Origin: Solirubrobacterales bacterium
GTDB taxonomy: Bacteria; Actinomycetota; Thermoleophilia; Solirubrobacterales; Solirubrobacteraceae
Length of the DNA stretch: 8,130 bases
Reading direction: 5' to 3'
Assembly (NCBI GenBank): GCA_013696535.1
Contig: JACCYI010000252.1
Coordinates: 1-8,130 of the forward strand
In this document: in pieces, positions 1 through 6,157 of the stretch
Numbering within the stretch: the first letter of the stretch is position 1
How the letters are laid out: the number at the start of each line of letters is the position of its first letter
Made by a program: the position numbers and the translations under genes
The notes under the pieces: generated by a model
The model's input: only the letters and a program-made list of their open reading frames with translations
Told to the model about the DNA's origin: nothing
Database searches by the model: none

Positions 1-948
1 GGCCGCCTCCGCGAGGCGTTCGAGGTCATACGCCACGGGCTGGCGATAGTGGCCTCCGGAGAAGTACATGAGCAGGGTGTCTGGCCCCGCTTCGTCCAGA
101 GCCCCTCCCAGGTCACGGATGTTGCCCTCGGACTTGGACATCTTCTCGGCACCGCCGAGCCCGATCATGCCGTGGTGCATCCAGATCTGAGCCAGCGGAC
201 GCCCTCGCGCGGCGAGGGTCTGGGCGGCTTCGTTCTCGTGGTGGGGGAAGACCAGGTCGACGCCGCCCATGTGGATGTCGAGCTCGAGCCCCAGCAGCGA
301 CTCGGCCATCGCCGAGCACTCGATGTGCCACCCGGGGCGTCCGCGACCCCACGGGGCGTCCCACGCCGTGTCCTCCCCCGGCTTGTGCGCCTTCCAGAGC
401 GCGAAGTCCAGCGGGTCGCGCTTGCGCTCGGCGCCCTGGAGGTCCTCCCCCTGGTCCATCGCATCCACGCTCGAGCCCGACAGCTCCCCGTAGGCGGCGA
501 GCGAGCGCACCGCGAAGTAGACGTCGCCATCGGCGGTGTAGGCGTGCCCCCGGTCGATGAGGTCTCCTATCAAGTCCACGATGGGACCGATCGTCTCCGA
601 GGCCAGCGGCTCTGCGTCGGGCCGCCCGAGTCCCAGGCGACTTGTGGCGTCCACATAGTGGCGGGTCATCGTGCGCGCGAGCTGGTCTGAATCCACGCCG
701 GCCTGCAGGGCAGCGGTATAGATCTTGTCGTTGATGTCCGTGACGTTGATCACCAGCGTCACGTCGTAGCCCTCGTGGATCAGGAAGCGCTTGAGTTGGC
801 TGGGGACCACGAAGGCTCGGGCGTTGCCGACGTGGATACGGGAGTAAACGGTCGGTCCGCAGGCGTAGATCCCGACCCGGCCGGGCTCGCGCGGCTCGAG
901 CGGCACGACCTTGCCCAGGCGCGTGTCGTGCAGCCGAACCGCGCGCAT
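1..948 (-). CDS. cysS: Cysteinyl-tRNA synthetase, N-terminal 316 residues (3' end beyond window)
   Basis: Class I aminoacyl-tRNA synthetase that activates cysteine with ATP and attaches it to tRNA-Cys in the cytoplasm. The frame is open from an ATG at 946-948 to the window edge. Visible are the CGPTVY segment (C30), the HIGH-type motif HVGN (39-42) and KMSKS (269-273). C30, C211 (in GWHIEC), H236 and E240 (in HHENE) line up with the four zinc ligands known from E. coli CysS (C28, C209, H234, E238), so cysteine recognition should be intact. Full-length enzymes are about 460 residues; the helical and anticodon-binding C-terminal part is missing because of the window edge, not a truncation that can be seen. 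The start lies 3 bases after the ispF stop with only a weak upstream purine run, suggesting coupled translation as the last visible gene of the operon. Confidence 0.97.
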   Translation of the reverse strand, partial: MRAVRLHDTRLGKVVPLEPREPGRVGIYACGPTVYSRIHVGNARAFVVPSQLKRFLIHEGYDVTLVINVTDINDKIYTAALQAGVDSDQLARTMTRHYVDATSRLGLGRPDAEPLASETIGPIVDLIGDLIDRGHAYTADGDVYFAVRSLAAYGELSGSSVDAMDQGEDLQGAERKRDPLDFALWKAHKPGEDTAWDAPWGRGRPGWHIECSAMAESLLGLELDIHMGGVDLVFPHHENEAAQTLAARGRPLAQIWMHHGMIGLGGAEKMSKSEGNIRDLGGALDEAGPDTLLMYFSGGHYRQPVAYDLERLAEAA

Positions 949-951
949 GAC

Positions 952-1431
952 CTAGCCGCGAGGCCCGAGCGTGGCAACCGCAAGGGCGGCCACACCTTCG
1001 CCGCGCCCCACGAACCCCATCCCCTCGCCCGTGGTCGCCTTGAGGTTCATGCGCCCGAGCTCGAGTCCGAGCACACCCGCCAGTCGAGCGCGGATCGCTT
1101 CGCGGTGCGGTGAGAGCTTGGGTCGCTCCATCATCACCGTGGCGTCGACGTGGGTCGCCTGAAGGCCCGCGGCCTCGAGATCTGAAAGGACCGCGCGCAG
1201 CAGCTCGAGGGAGTCGGCGTCCTTGTACGCCAGGTCCGTGTCGGGGAAGTGCTGGCCGATGTCGCCGAGCCCGGCGGCGCCCAGGAGGGCGTCCACGATC
1301 GCGTGCGTGAGCACATCGGCGTCAGAATGACCCGCGAGGCCACGTTCATGCGGCACCTCGACACCACCCAGGATGAGCCGGCGGCCGTCCGCGAAGGCGT
1401 GGGAGTCGATTCCGATGCCGGTGCGGCTCAC
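952..1431 (-). CDS. ispF: 2-C-methyl-D-erythritol 2,4-cyclodiphosphate synthase
   Basis: Fifth enzyme of the MEP isoprenoid pathway: it cyclises CDP-methylerythritol 2-phosphate to MEcPP with loss of CMP, as a cytosolic trimer. The 159-residue product has the family's normal length. The metal ligands D9 and H11 sit in GIDSH, and a further conserved histidine (H43) opens the HAIVDALLGAAGLGDIG stretch; the family signature ends with TTGEGMGF (133-140), containing T134 and E136 of the nucleotide site. The start is GTG at 1429-1431, overlapping the stop of the upstream phosphatase gene by four bases (GTGA), with GGAG a short distance upstream inside that gene; this implies translational coupling. 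IspD, two genes upstream, acts earlier in the same pathway (IspE comes between them), and cysS follows after 3 bases. Confidence 0.97.
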   Translation of the reverse strand: MSRTGIGIDSHAFADGRRLILGGVEVPHERGLAGHSDADVLTHAIVDALLGAAGLGDIGQHFPDTDLAYKDADSLELLRAVLSDLEAAGLQATHVDATVMMERPKLSPHREAIRARLAGVLGLELGRMNLKATTGEGMGFVGRGEGVAALAVATLGPRG

Positions 1432-2255
1432 CCGAGCGGCTCCAGGCGTCGCTCGCGATTCTCAAAGACCGCAAGCTCTCGTATCCCGGCGGCGTCGAGC
1501 GCCTCGAGCGCGTCTTCGTAGCGGTAGGCGAGCTGCCCGGGTTGGTGGGCGTCACTCGAGAGCGCGATGGGGCAGCCGGCGTCCACCACCATCTCGAGCA
1601 GCGCCGCGGAAGGGTAGATCTCGCCGACCGGCTTGCGAAGGCCTGCCGTCGAGACCTCGACGGCAACGCCGGATTCCGCGAAGGCCTCGACTGCCGGCTC
1701 ATAGAAGCGCCGCAGGTCGCCCTCCGGTCGCGGCGCCTCCGAACCCCAGACCTTCACGAGATCCGGGTGGGCGATCACGTCGTACAGCCCCGAACGGGCG
1801 GCCTCGGCGATGGTCTCGAAGTACCGGCGCCACACCCGATCGGCCGATGCGCCGGTCTTCCACACGGAGAAGTCCCCCGTATCGAGTGAGGCGTCGCGCA
1901 GGAAATGAACGGCGCCGACGATGTAGTCCCACGGGCGACCGTCGAGGAGGTTGGCCATCTGGTCTTCCCGCCCCGCGACGAAGTCCGCCTCGATGCCCAG
2001 TCGCAGATCGGTCTCCTCACGGACCCACTCGCAGTAGGCGTCGAGGTCGTCGCGGGCGAACTCGCGCCACAAGGGGTGCTGCCAGACGTCGAGCGCAGCC
2101 GTGAACCGGTAGACGTGTTCGGCCACCCCCAGCTCAGCTACGCCGCGCTCTTCGGCGACGGTCCGGTAGCGCTCCACGTTGCCTTGGGTGAAGTGGCGCT
2201 CCGGAGTGGCGTCGGGTTCGTCCGGTCGCAGGTGCACGTGGTAGTCGGTCAGCAC
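1428..2255 (-). CDS. PHP-domain metal-dependent phosphatase, histidinol-phosphatase (HisJ)-like
   Basis: A 275-residue PHP-superfamily hydrolase covering nearly the whole length of the HisJ/HisK type of histidinol-phosphate phosphatase, an enzyme of histidine synthesis. The metal-binding motifs appear in the expected order: YHVHL (H6, H8), AEH (E46, H47), GIEADF (E89, D91), GAVHF (H117), IAHPDLVK (H163) and SSDAH (D235, H237). No essential ligand looks missing, so it should be an active di- or tri-metal phosphoesterase. The start is GTG at 2253-2255, directly before the first motif; no good ribosome site is visible, but TACCTT lies 6 bases upstream. It sits 13 bases after ispD and overlaps ispF by 4 bases. 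Histidinol-phosphatase activity is the family-based guess; no his genes are nearby, and another phosphorylated substrate is possible. Confidence is high for the fold, moderate for the reaction. Confidence 0.88.
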   Translation of the reverse strand: MLTDYHVHLRPDEPDATPERHFTQGNVERYRTVAEERGVAELGVAEHVYRFTAALDVWQHPLWREFARDDLDAYCEWVREETDLRLGIEADFVAGREDQMANLLDGRPWDYIVGAVHFLRDASLDTGDFSVWKTGASADRVWRRYFETIAEAARSGLYDVIAHPDLVKVWGSEAPRPEGDLRRFYEPAVEAFAESGVAVEVSTAGLRKPVGEIYPSAALLEMVVDAGCPIALSSDAHQPGQLAYRYEDALEALDAAGIRELAVFENRERRLEPLG

Positions 2256-2261
2256 GCTTCA

Positions 2262-2267
2262 AAGGTA
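2262..2267 (-). promoter_or_regulatory. -10-like TACCTT immediately before the PHP gene
   Basis: On the minus strand TACCTT fits the TANNNT pattern of actinobacterial -10 elements and lies exactly 6 bases before the GTG start of the PHP phosphatase, the spacing seen in leaderless transcripts. It falls inside the 13-base ispD-PHP gap. No convincing -35 is seen at 16-18 bases upstream, and one six-base match can arise by chance. Confidence 0.3.
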
Positions 2268-2268
2268 C

Positions 2269-2916
2269 TCAAGGCCGGCGACCGAGCAGGAGCTCGGCCA
2301 CCTCGAGGTCATGCGGGGTGGTGACCTTGAAGTTGGCGGGGCTCGACTCCACCACCCGCACGACGCCCCCGATCCGCTCGATCAGCATCGAGTCATCCGT
2401 CGCCGCACGGATGACCGCCTCCGGGCACTCCAGTGCGCGCTCGAGGGACGTGCGGCGGAAGGCCTGGGGGGTCTGGACGGCCCATAGTCGCGAGCGGTCG
2501 AGGGTGGCGGAAACGATCCGGTCCGCGCCCGTCTCCTTGACCGTGTCCGTCACGGGCGCTGCGGCGATCGCGGCGTCGGCATTACTCAGGGCGGCCAGAC
2601 AGCGCGTGAACAGGTCAGGCTCGACCAGCGGACGGGCGGCGTCGTGGACGACCACGCGCTCGGCGCCGCTCACCCGGGCGAGAGCCGCCCGCACGGACTC
2701 TGACCGCGTCGCTCCGCCCCGGACGGCGGCACACCCTGGGGGAGCGGACTCGCCCTCCGGTAGCGCCACCGCGATGTGCTCGATGCCGGCCGCCCGGATG
2801 GCCGCGACCGACCACTCGAGCATCAGGCGCCCCGCTACCACGACGAACGCCTTGGGCCGGTCGGCGCCAAGGCGTTCGCCACTCCCGGCGGCCACGAGGA
2901 CCGCCGCAACCTCCAC
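2269..2916 (-). CDS. ispD: 2-C-methyl-D-erythritol 4-phosphate cytidylyltransferase
   Basis: Third MEP-pathway enzyme: it transfers CMP from CTP to methylerythritol 4-phosphate, giving CDP-methylerythritol, in the cytosol. The 215-residue product is a nucleotidyltransferase (GT-A-like) with the N-terminal signature LVAAGSGERLG...PK (R15 and K22 match the catalytic R20 and K27 of the E. coli enzyme), GGATRSESV (67-75), VVHDAARPL (around 89-97), PVTDTVK, TPQAF and a final FKVTTPHDL whose K197 corresponds to the substrate-binding K213. It is slightly shorter than the usual about 230 residues but lacks no motif. The start is GTG at 2914-2916, 5 bases after the carD stop, with no clear ribosome site, so reinitiation from carD translation is likely. 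It is separated from ispF by the PHP gene. Confidence 0.96.
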   Translation of the reverse strand: MEVAAVLVAAGSGERLGADRPKAFVVVAGRLMLEWSVAAIRAAGIEHIAVALPEGESAPPGCAAVRGGATRSESVRAALARVSGAERVVVHDAARPLVEPDLFTRCLAALSNADAAIAAAPVTDTVKETGADRIVSATLDRSRLWAVQTPQAFRRTSLERALECPEAVIRAATDDSMLIERIGGVVRVVESSPANFKVTTPHDLEVAELLLGRRP

Positions 2917-2921
2917 GACCG

Positions 2922-3515
2922 TCAGGCCGTTGGGAGCAACTCGGCGGCGGCAGCCGCCAGCTTCTCATTGCCCGAATTGAGCAGCAGGTCGTCGAGATGC
3001 GCCTCGGCCTCGTCTTCGCCACGCTCGAGGGCGTACATGAGCTCCGAGGCCAGGATCTTCTTCGCCCGGGTGAACATCTGCTTCTCACCGGTGGACAGAC
3101 CCTTGTCCTGCTCGCGCAGCGCGAGGTTGCGCACGACCTCGGCCAGCTCGAAGATGTCACCGGTCTTGATCTTGTCCCGGTTGTGCTTGAAGCGCCGGTT
3201 CCAGTTCTTGGGCATCTCGGAGACGTCATCGGTCAGGACGGCGAGAACCTTCTTGACGGTCTCCTCATCGATGATGCGGCGCAGGCCCGCCTTCACGGCG
3301 TTCTCGCACGGGACCATGACGGTCATGTCGTTGTGCAGGATCTTGATGGTCAGGTACTCGCGCTTCTCCCCGAGGATGTCCTTGGACTCCTTCTTGAGGA
3401 CCTGTCCGGCGCCATGATGCGGATAGACGACGTGGTCGCCGATCTCGTAATCGATGTGCTCGGTCTCCCGAGTGATCTCGATGTCTTCGAACTGCGTGTC
3501 GACAGTGTCAGTGAT
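2922..3515 (-). CDS. carD: CarD-family RNA polymerase-binding transcription regulator, apparent AUC start
   Basis: CarD binds the RNA polymerase beta subunit and stabilises open promoter complexes, notably at rRNA promoters; it is essential in mycobacteria. The 197-residue reading has an acidic N-terminal extension of about 20 residues, the Tudor-like polymerase-interaction domain (about 22-82; YEIGDHVVYPHHGAG then EYLTIKIL and TVMVPCENA), and the helical DNA-binding domain (about 83-195). W105 in KNWNRRFK corresponds to the tryptophan that wedges into the promoter minor groove in mycobacterial CarD. The start is odd: the disA stop UAA at 3537-3539 is in this same frame, and no ATG, GTG or TTG follows until residue 64, which is inside the folded domain. 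An AGGAGG 5 bases before ATC (3513-3515) makes AUC the best start. A start at M64 would delete most of the polymerase-binding domain. A point error in the sequence (ATG to ATC) is the main alternative. It lies 21 bases after disA and 5 before ispD. Confidence 0.9.
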   Translation of the reverse strand: MTDTVDTQFEDIEITRETEHIDYEIGDHVVYPHHGAGQVLKKESKDILGEKREYLTIKILHNDMTVMVPCENAVKAGLRRIIDEETVKKVLAVLTDDVSEMPKNWNRRFKHNRDKIKTGDIFELAEVVRNLALREQDKGLSTGEKQMFTRAKKILASELMYALERGEDEAEAHLDDLLLNSGNEKLAAAAAELLPTA

Positions 3516-3520
3516 GGTGT

Positions 3521-3526
3521 CCTCCT
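3521..3526 (-). promoter_or_regulatory. Strong ribosome binding site AGGAGG that sets the carD start
   Basis: The minus strand reads AGGAGG followed by ACACC and then ATC. It is the strongest ribosome site on the minus strand of this window and has ideal 5-base spacing to the ATC codon. It sits between the disA stop and the conserved CarD domain, and is the main reason to place the carD start at 3515. Confidence 0.8.
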
Positions 3527-3536
3527 CAGGCCACGG

Positions 3537-4658
3537 TTACGTCTGCAGGTAGCGATCCACGAGGTTGATCTCCTGCAGCCGGCGAAGACCCTCGCGGATG
3601 TCCTTCGCACGGATCTCGCCCACGCCGTCGACTCCCTCGAGCTCGGGGTCGGTGGCGGCGAGGATCTCGTCGAGCCCGCGGAACTCGCGGACGATGTTCT
3701 GGACGACGAGCCGTGGCAGCCGCGGGATGCGGCCGAGGATTCGGTAGCCACGGGGTGAGACGGAGAAATCGAGGGTGTTGACCTTGCGGTCGTAGCCGAG
3801 CAGCTCGGCAAGGCGGCCGAAGTCGAGCAGGTCCTGGTGCGGAAGGCGGGCGATGCCGTCCTGGGCGACCGCGAAGGTGTCCTCATGGGGCTCGGCCAGG
3901 TAGTCGTGCAGCAGGGCGGCCTTGTCGGCGGCGACGCCGACCATGGTCTCCTCGAGCTGCATCTCGATGAGGCGCCCCTCGGTGCCGAGCTCGACGATGT
4001 AGCGCTCGATCTCGACCGCCATGCGGGTGACGAGCTCGGCCCGTTGCAGGACGGTGAGGACGTCGTGCAACGTGACGCCGCCTTCGAACTCGAGCGCCGT
4101 GAGGCGGGTCGAGACCTGGTCGAGCCGCGTGCGATACTTGTCCAGGGTCGCCAGGGCCTGGTTCGCCTTCGCCAGCACCACCGGGATGTCCTCGAGGATG
4201 TACTTCGAGCCGTCCACGTAGATCGACACGACGTCGCGCCGCTGGGAGACGGCGATCACGAGGGCCTCGGTCTGCTTGGAGACGCGCTCGGCCGTCCGAT
4301 GGCGGGTGCCCGTCTCCGACGAGAGGATGGTCGGATCCGGCATGAGCTGGACGTTGCACCAGGCGATCTTGGTCGCGGAGGCGCTGAGAGCGATCGCTCC
4401 GTCCATCTTCGCGAGCTGGTAGAGCATCGCCGGCGAGTAGTCGATCTCCAGCTTGATCCCACCCGAGAACAAGAAGGCGAGCTCATCCGTGTCCCCGACG
4501 ACGATCAGCCCGCCCGTCCGGGCGTCGACGATGTTGTCGATGCCCTCGCGGAGCGCGCTGCCGGGGGCCACCATCTCGAGCGCCTTCACAAGTCGGGGCT
4601 CCTGCCGCGCCTCGAGGTCTGAGTACTCCTCGCCTGATCGCGCGGTCACAAGTGGCAT
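3537..4658 (-). CDS. disA: DNA integrity scanning diadenylate cyclase DisA
   Basis: Makes the second messenger cyclic di-AMP from two ATP while scanning DNA as an octamer; branched DNA intermediates inhibit the activity. The 373-residue protein has an N-terminal DAC domain (about 15-155) with the catalytic DGA (86-88) and GTRHRTAER containing RHR (119-121), a central helical linker rich in leucine and glutamate (about 160-290), and a C-terminal helix-hairpin-helix DNA-binding segment (GVDGVGEIRAKDI, about 342-354). All catalytic motifs are intact and the length is usual, with about 10 extra N-terminal residues relative to Bacillus. The start is ATG at 4656-4658, with AAAGG 8 bases upstream. 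It lies 72 bases after radA, a partner gene in many bacteria. That gap is less GC-rich than its surroundings but shows no convincing promoter, terminator or c-di-AMP riboswitch. CarD follows after 21 bases. Confidence 0.97.
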   Translation of the reverse strand: MPLVTARSGEEYSDLEARQEPRLVKALEMVAPGSALREGIDNIVDARTGGLIVVGDTDELAFLFSGGIKLEIDYSPAMLYQLAKMDGAIALSASATKIAWCNVQLMPDPTILSSETGTRHRTAERVSKQTEALVIAVSQRRDVVSIYVDGSKYILEDIPVVLAKANQALATLDKYRTRLDQVSTRLTALEFEGGVTLHDVLTVLQRAELVTRMAVEIERYIVELGTEGRLIEMQLEETMVGVAADKAALLHDYLAEPHEDTFAVAQDGIARLPHQDLLDFGRLAELLGYDRKVNTLDFSVSPRGYRILGRIPRLPRLVVQNIVREFRGLDEILAATDPELEGVDGVGEIRAKDIREGLRRLQEINLVDRYLQT

Positions 4659-4730
4659 TCTAGCAACCTTTATGTTCGCCTTAGCAGCCGGATTGCGCGC
4701 TGTATGGGGAAATCTGACCTTGCCCGCCTG

Positions 4731-6083
4731 TCAGGCCGCCATCGGCCGGGCAGTCGGCAGGACCTCCTTGATCGCCGCCTTCAGAGTCACTGCCTCAGGG
4801 CCGACCACCGGGGCGAGCCCGAACTTGTGAGCCTCCGCCAGGCGCCGGTCGGCGTGTGCCACGGAGCGCAGCTCGCCCGTGAGACCCACTTCGCCGAAGC
4901 ACGCGACAGGGTTCTTGGATCTGCCGAGCCGCATGCCTCGTGCGGCGCTCGCGACCGCGAGTGCGACGGCCAGGTCGGCGCCGGGCTCATCCACCCGCAC
5001 CCCTCCGGCCACGTTGACGAAGACGTCGGCGGTGCCCACCCCGATGCCTGCGTGCCGGCCGAGCACGGCGAGCACGAGTGCGAGCCGGTTGCGATCGATC
5101 CCGGTGCACACACGGCGAGGAGGAACGATCTCCGAAGGCGATACCAGCGCCTGAACTTCCACCAGCAGCGGCCGGGACCCCTCCATGGCCGCCAGCACGA
5201 CGCTCCCGGGCGCCCGCGTGGCCTCTCCCACGAAGCGCGCGGACGCGTCGGCGACCTCGACCAGACCGCCTTGACGCATCTCGAAGACACCGACGTCATT
5301 CGTCGAGCCGAAGCGGTTCTTGAGCGCGCGCAGGGTGCGGTAGAACCGCTCGCGCTCCCCTTCGAACTGCAGGACGCAGTCGACGAGATGCTCGAGCACC
5401 CGCGGGCCCGCCAGTGAACCCTCCTTGGTGACGTGCCCTACCAGGACGGTCGCGATGCCGCGCGCCTTGGCCAGCCGGGTCAGCCGGTCTGCCACCTCGC
5501 GGACCTGGCCCACCGAGCCCGCGGCCCCGGTGAGCTCTGATGCGACCAAGGTCTGCACGGAATCGATCACCACCACTTCTGGCCGCTCAGCCTCGAGGGT
5601 GGCCAGCACGGTGTCCAGATCCGTCTCCGCCAGAACGGGAACCGACAGCGCCGCGCCCGGAAGGCGCTCAGCGCGCAATTTGATCTGGGCGGCCGACTCC
5701 TCGCCGGAGACGTACAAGGTCCGGTGCCCGGCGCCCGCGAGGTTGCCGAGCGCCATGGAGGTCAACGTCGACTTGCCGATACCAGGTGAGCCGCCGAGCA
5801 GCACCAGCGAGCCCGGGACGAGCCCGCCGCCCAGGACGCGGTCCAGCTCGCCGATGCCCGTCTTCAGGCGCGCGACCTCATGAGCGCGCACGTCCGCCAG
5901 CGCGACGGGCCGGGCGGCCCGGGCCCGCGGCGCTCCGGCTCCCCGGGCGTTCGCCCTGCCGCCGGCCGCCGGGGGTTCCTCGGTGAGCGTGTTCCACTCC
6001 TCGCATCCGGGGCAGCGGCCGAGCCACTTCGCGGATACATGGCCGCATTGCGAGCAGGTGAAGCGGGTGACCGGGCGCGCCAT
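4731..6083 (-). CDS. radA: DNA repair protein RadA (Sms), branch-migration ATPase
   Basis: RadA is a RecA-related hexameric helicase that helps process recombination intermediates with RecA. The 450-residue protein has, in order, a four-cysteine zinc finger (C10, C13, C24, C27), a low-complexity Ala/Gly/Arg linker (about 38-60), the ATPase core with Walker A GGSPGIGKST (97-106, K104) and Walker B VVVID (170-174), the RadA-specific KNRFG motif (254-258) and a C-terminal Lon-protease-like domain (about 290-450, including GVRVDEPGADLAVALA). Length and motifs are standard. The ATG at 6081-6083 is chosen because it leads directly into the zinc finger; the ribosome site is weak. The gene starts 74 bases after the stop of the PLP enzyme gene, with a GC hairpin between, so it is a candidate first gene of the radA-disA-carD operon. 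Confidence 0.97.
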   Translation of the reverse strand: MARPVTRFTCSQCGHVSAKWLGRCPGCEEWNTLTEEPPAAGGRANARGAGAPRARAARPVALADVRAHEVARLKTGIGELDRVLGGGLVPGSLVLLGGSPGIGKSTLTSMALGNLAGAGHRTLYVSGEESAAQIKLRAERLPGAALSVPVLAETDLDTVLATLEAERPEVVVIDSVQTLVASELTGAAGSVGQVREVADRLTRLAKARGIATVLVGHVTKEGSLAGPRVLEHLVDCVLQFEGERERFYRTLRALKNRFGSTNDVGVFEMRQGGLVEVADASARFVGEATRAPGSVVLAAMEGSRPLLVEVQALVSPSEIVPPRRVCTGIDRNRLALVLAVLGRHAGIGVGTADVFVNVAGGVRVDEPGADLAVALAVASAARGMRLGRSKNPVACFGEVGLTGELRSVAHADRRLAEAHKFGLAPVVGPEAVTLKAAIKEVLPTARPMAA

Positions 6084-6092
6084 CGATTGACC

Positions 6093-6098
6093 AACCTA
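6093..6098 (-). promoter_or_regulatory. Possible -10 element TAGGTT upstream of radA
   Basis: TAGGTT on the minus strand fits TANNNT and lies 9 bases before the radA ATG, just after the hairpin at 6104-6125. A transcript starting 6-7 bases downstream would be leaderless or nearly so. No matching -35 is seen. The call rests on pattern and position only. Confidence 0.25.
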
Positions 6099-6103
6099 GG
6101 TCG

Positions 6104-6125
6104 GGGGGCGGACGGGTTCGCCCCC
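6104..6125 (-). terminator. GC-rich hairpin between the PLP enzyme gene and radA
   Basis: A perfect 7-base-pair stem (GGGGGCG pairing with CGCCCCC) closes an 8-base loop in the 74-base gap. It lies 33 bases after the upstream stop codon. No run of U follows, so it would not be a classical intrinsic terminator, but U-less hairpins are common candidates in actinobacteria. It could also be a structured leader for radA. Confidence 0.4.
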
Positions 6126-6157
6126 GCGCCAGAGTTGGCTGGGTGTCGACGCCGGCG

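Noticed and set aside
49..690. 213-codon plus-strand open frame opposite cysS
   Set aside because: It mirrors the cysS coding strand, which carries HIGH, KMSKS and zinc-ligand motifs; the antisense product shows no recognisable features.
1373..2104. 243-codon plus-strand open frame rich in arginine opposite the PHP gene
   Set aside because: Arg/Pro/Ser-rich low-complexity translation with no domain; the PHP gene on the other strand has all metal-binding motifs.
2922..3326. Shorter carD beginning at the first in-frame ATG (134 residues)
   Set aside because: It would remove most of the RNA polymerase-binding domain, which is plainly encoded upstream in the same frame, and no ribosome site suits it.
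3837..4622. 261-codon plus-strand open frame opposite disA
   Set aside because: Antisense shadow of the intact DAC-domain gene; repeated Asp/Leu/Glu/Val composition typical of reverse reading of GC-rich genes.
4659..4730. c-di-AMP (ydaO-type) riboswitch or promoter in the radA-disA gap
   Set aside because: At 72 bases the gap is too short for that riboswitch and shows none of its paired structure that I can see; TAGAAT overlaps the disA start codon and so cannot be its -10.
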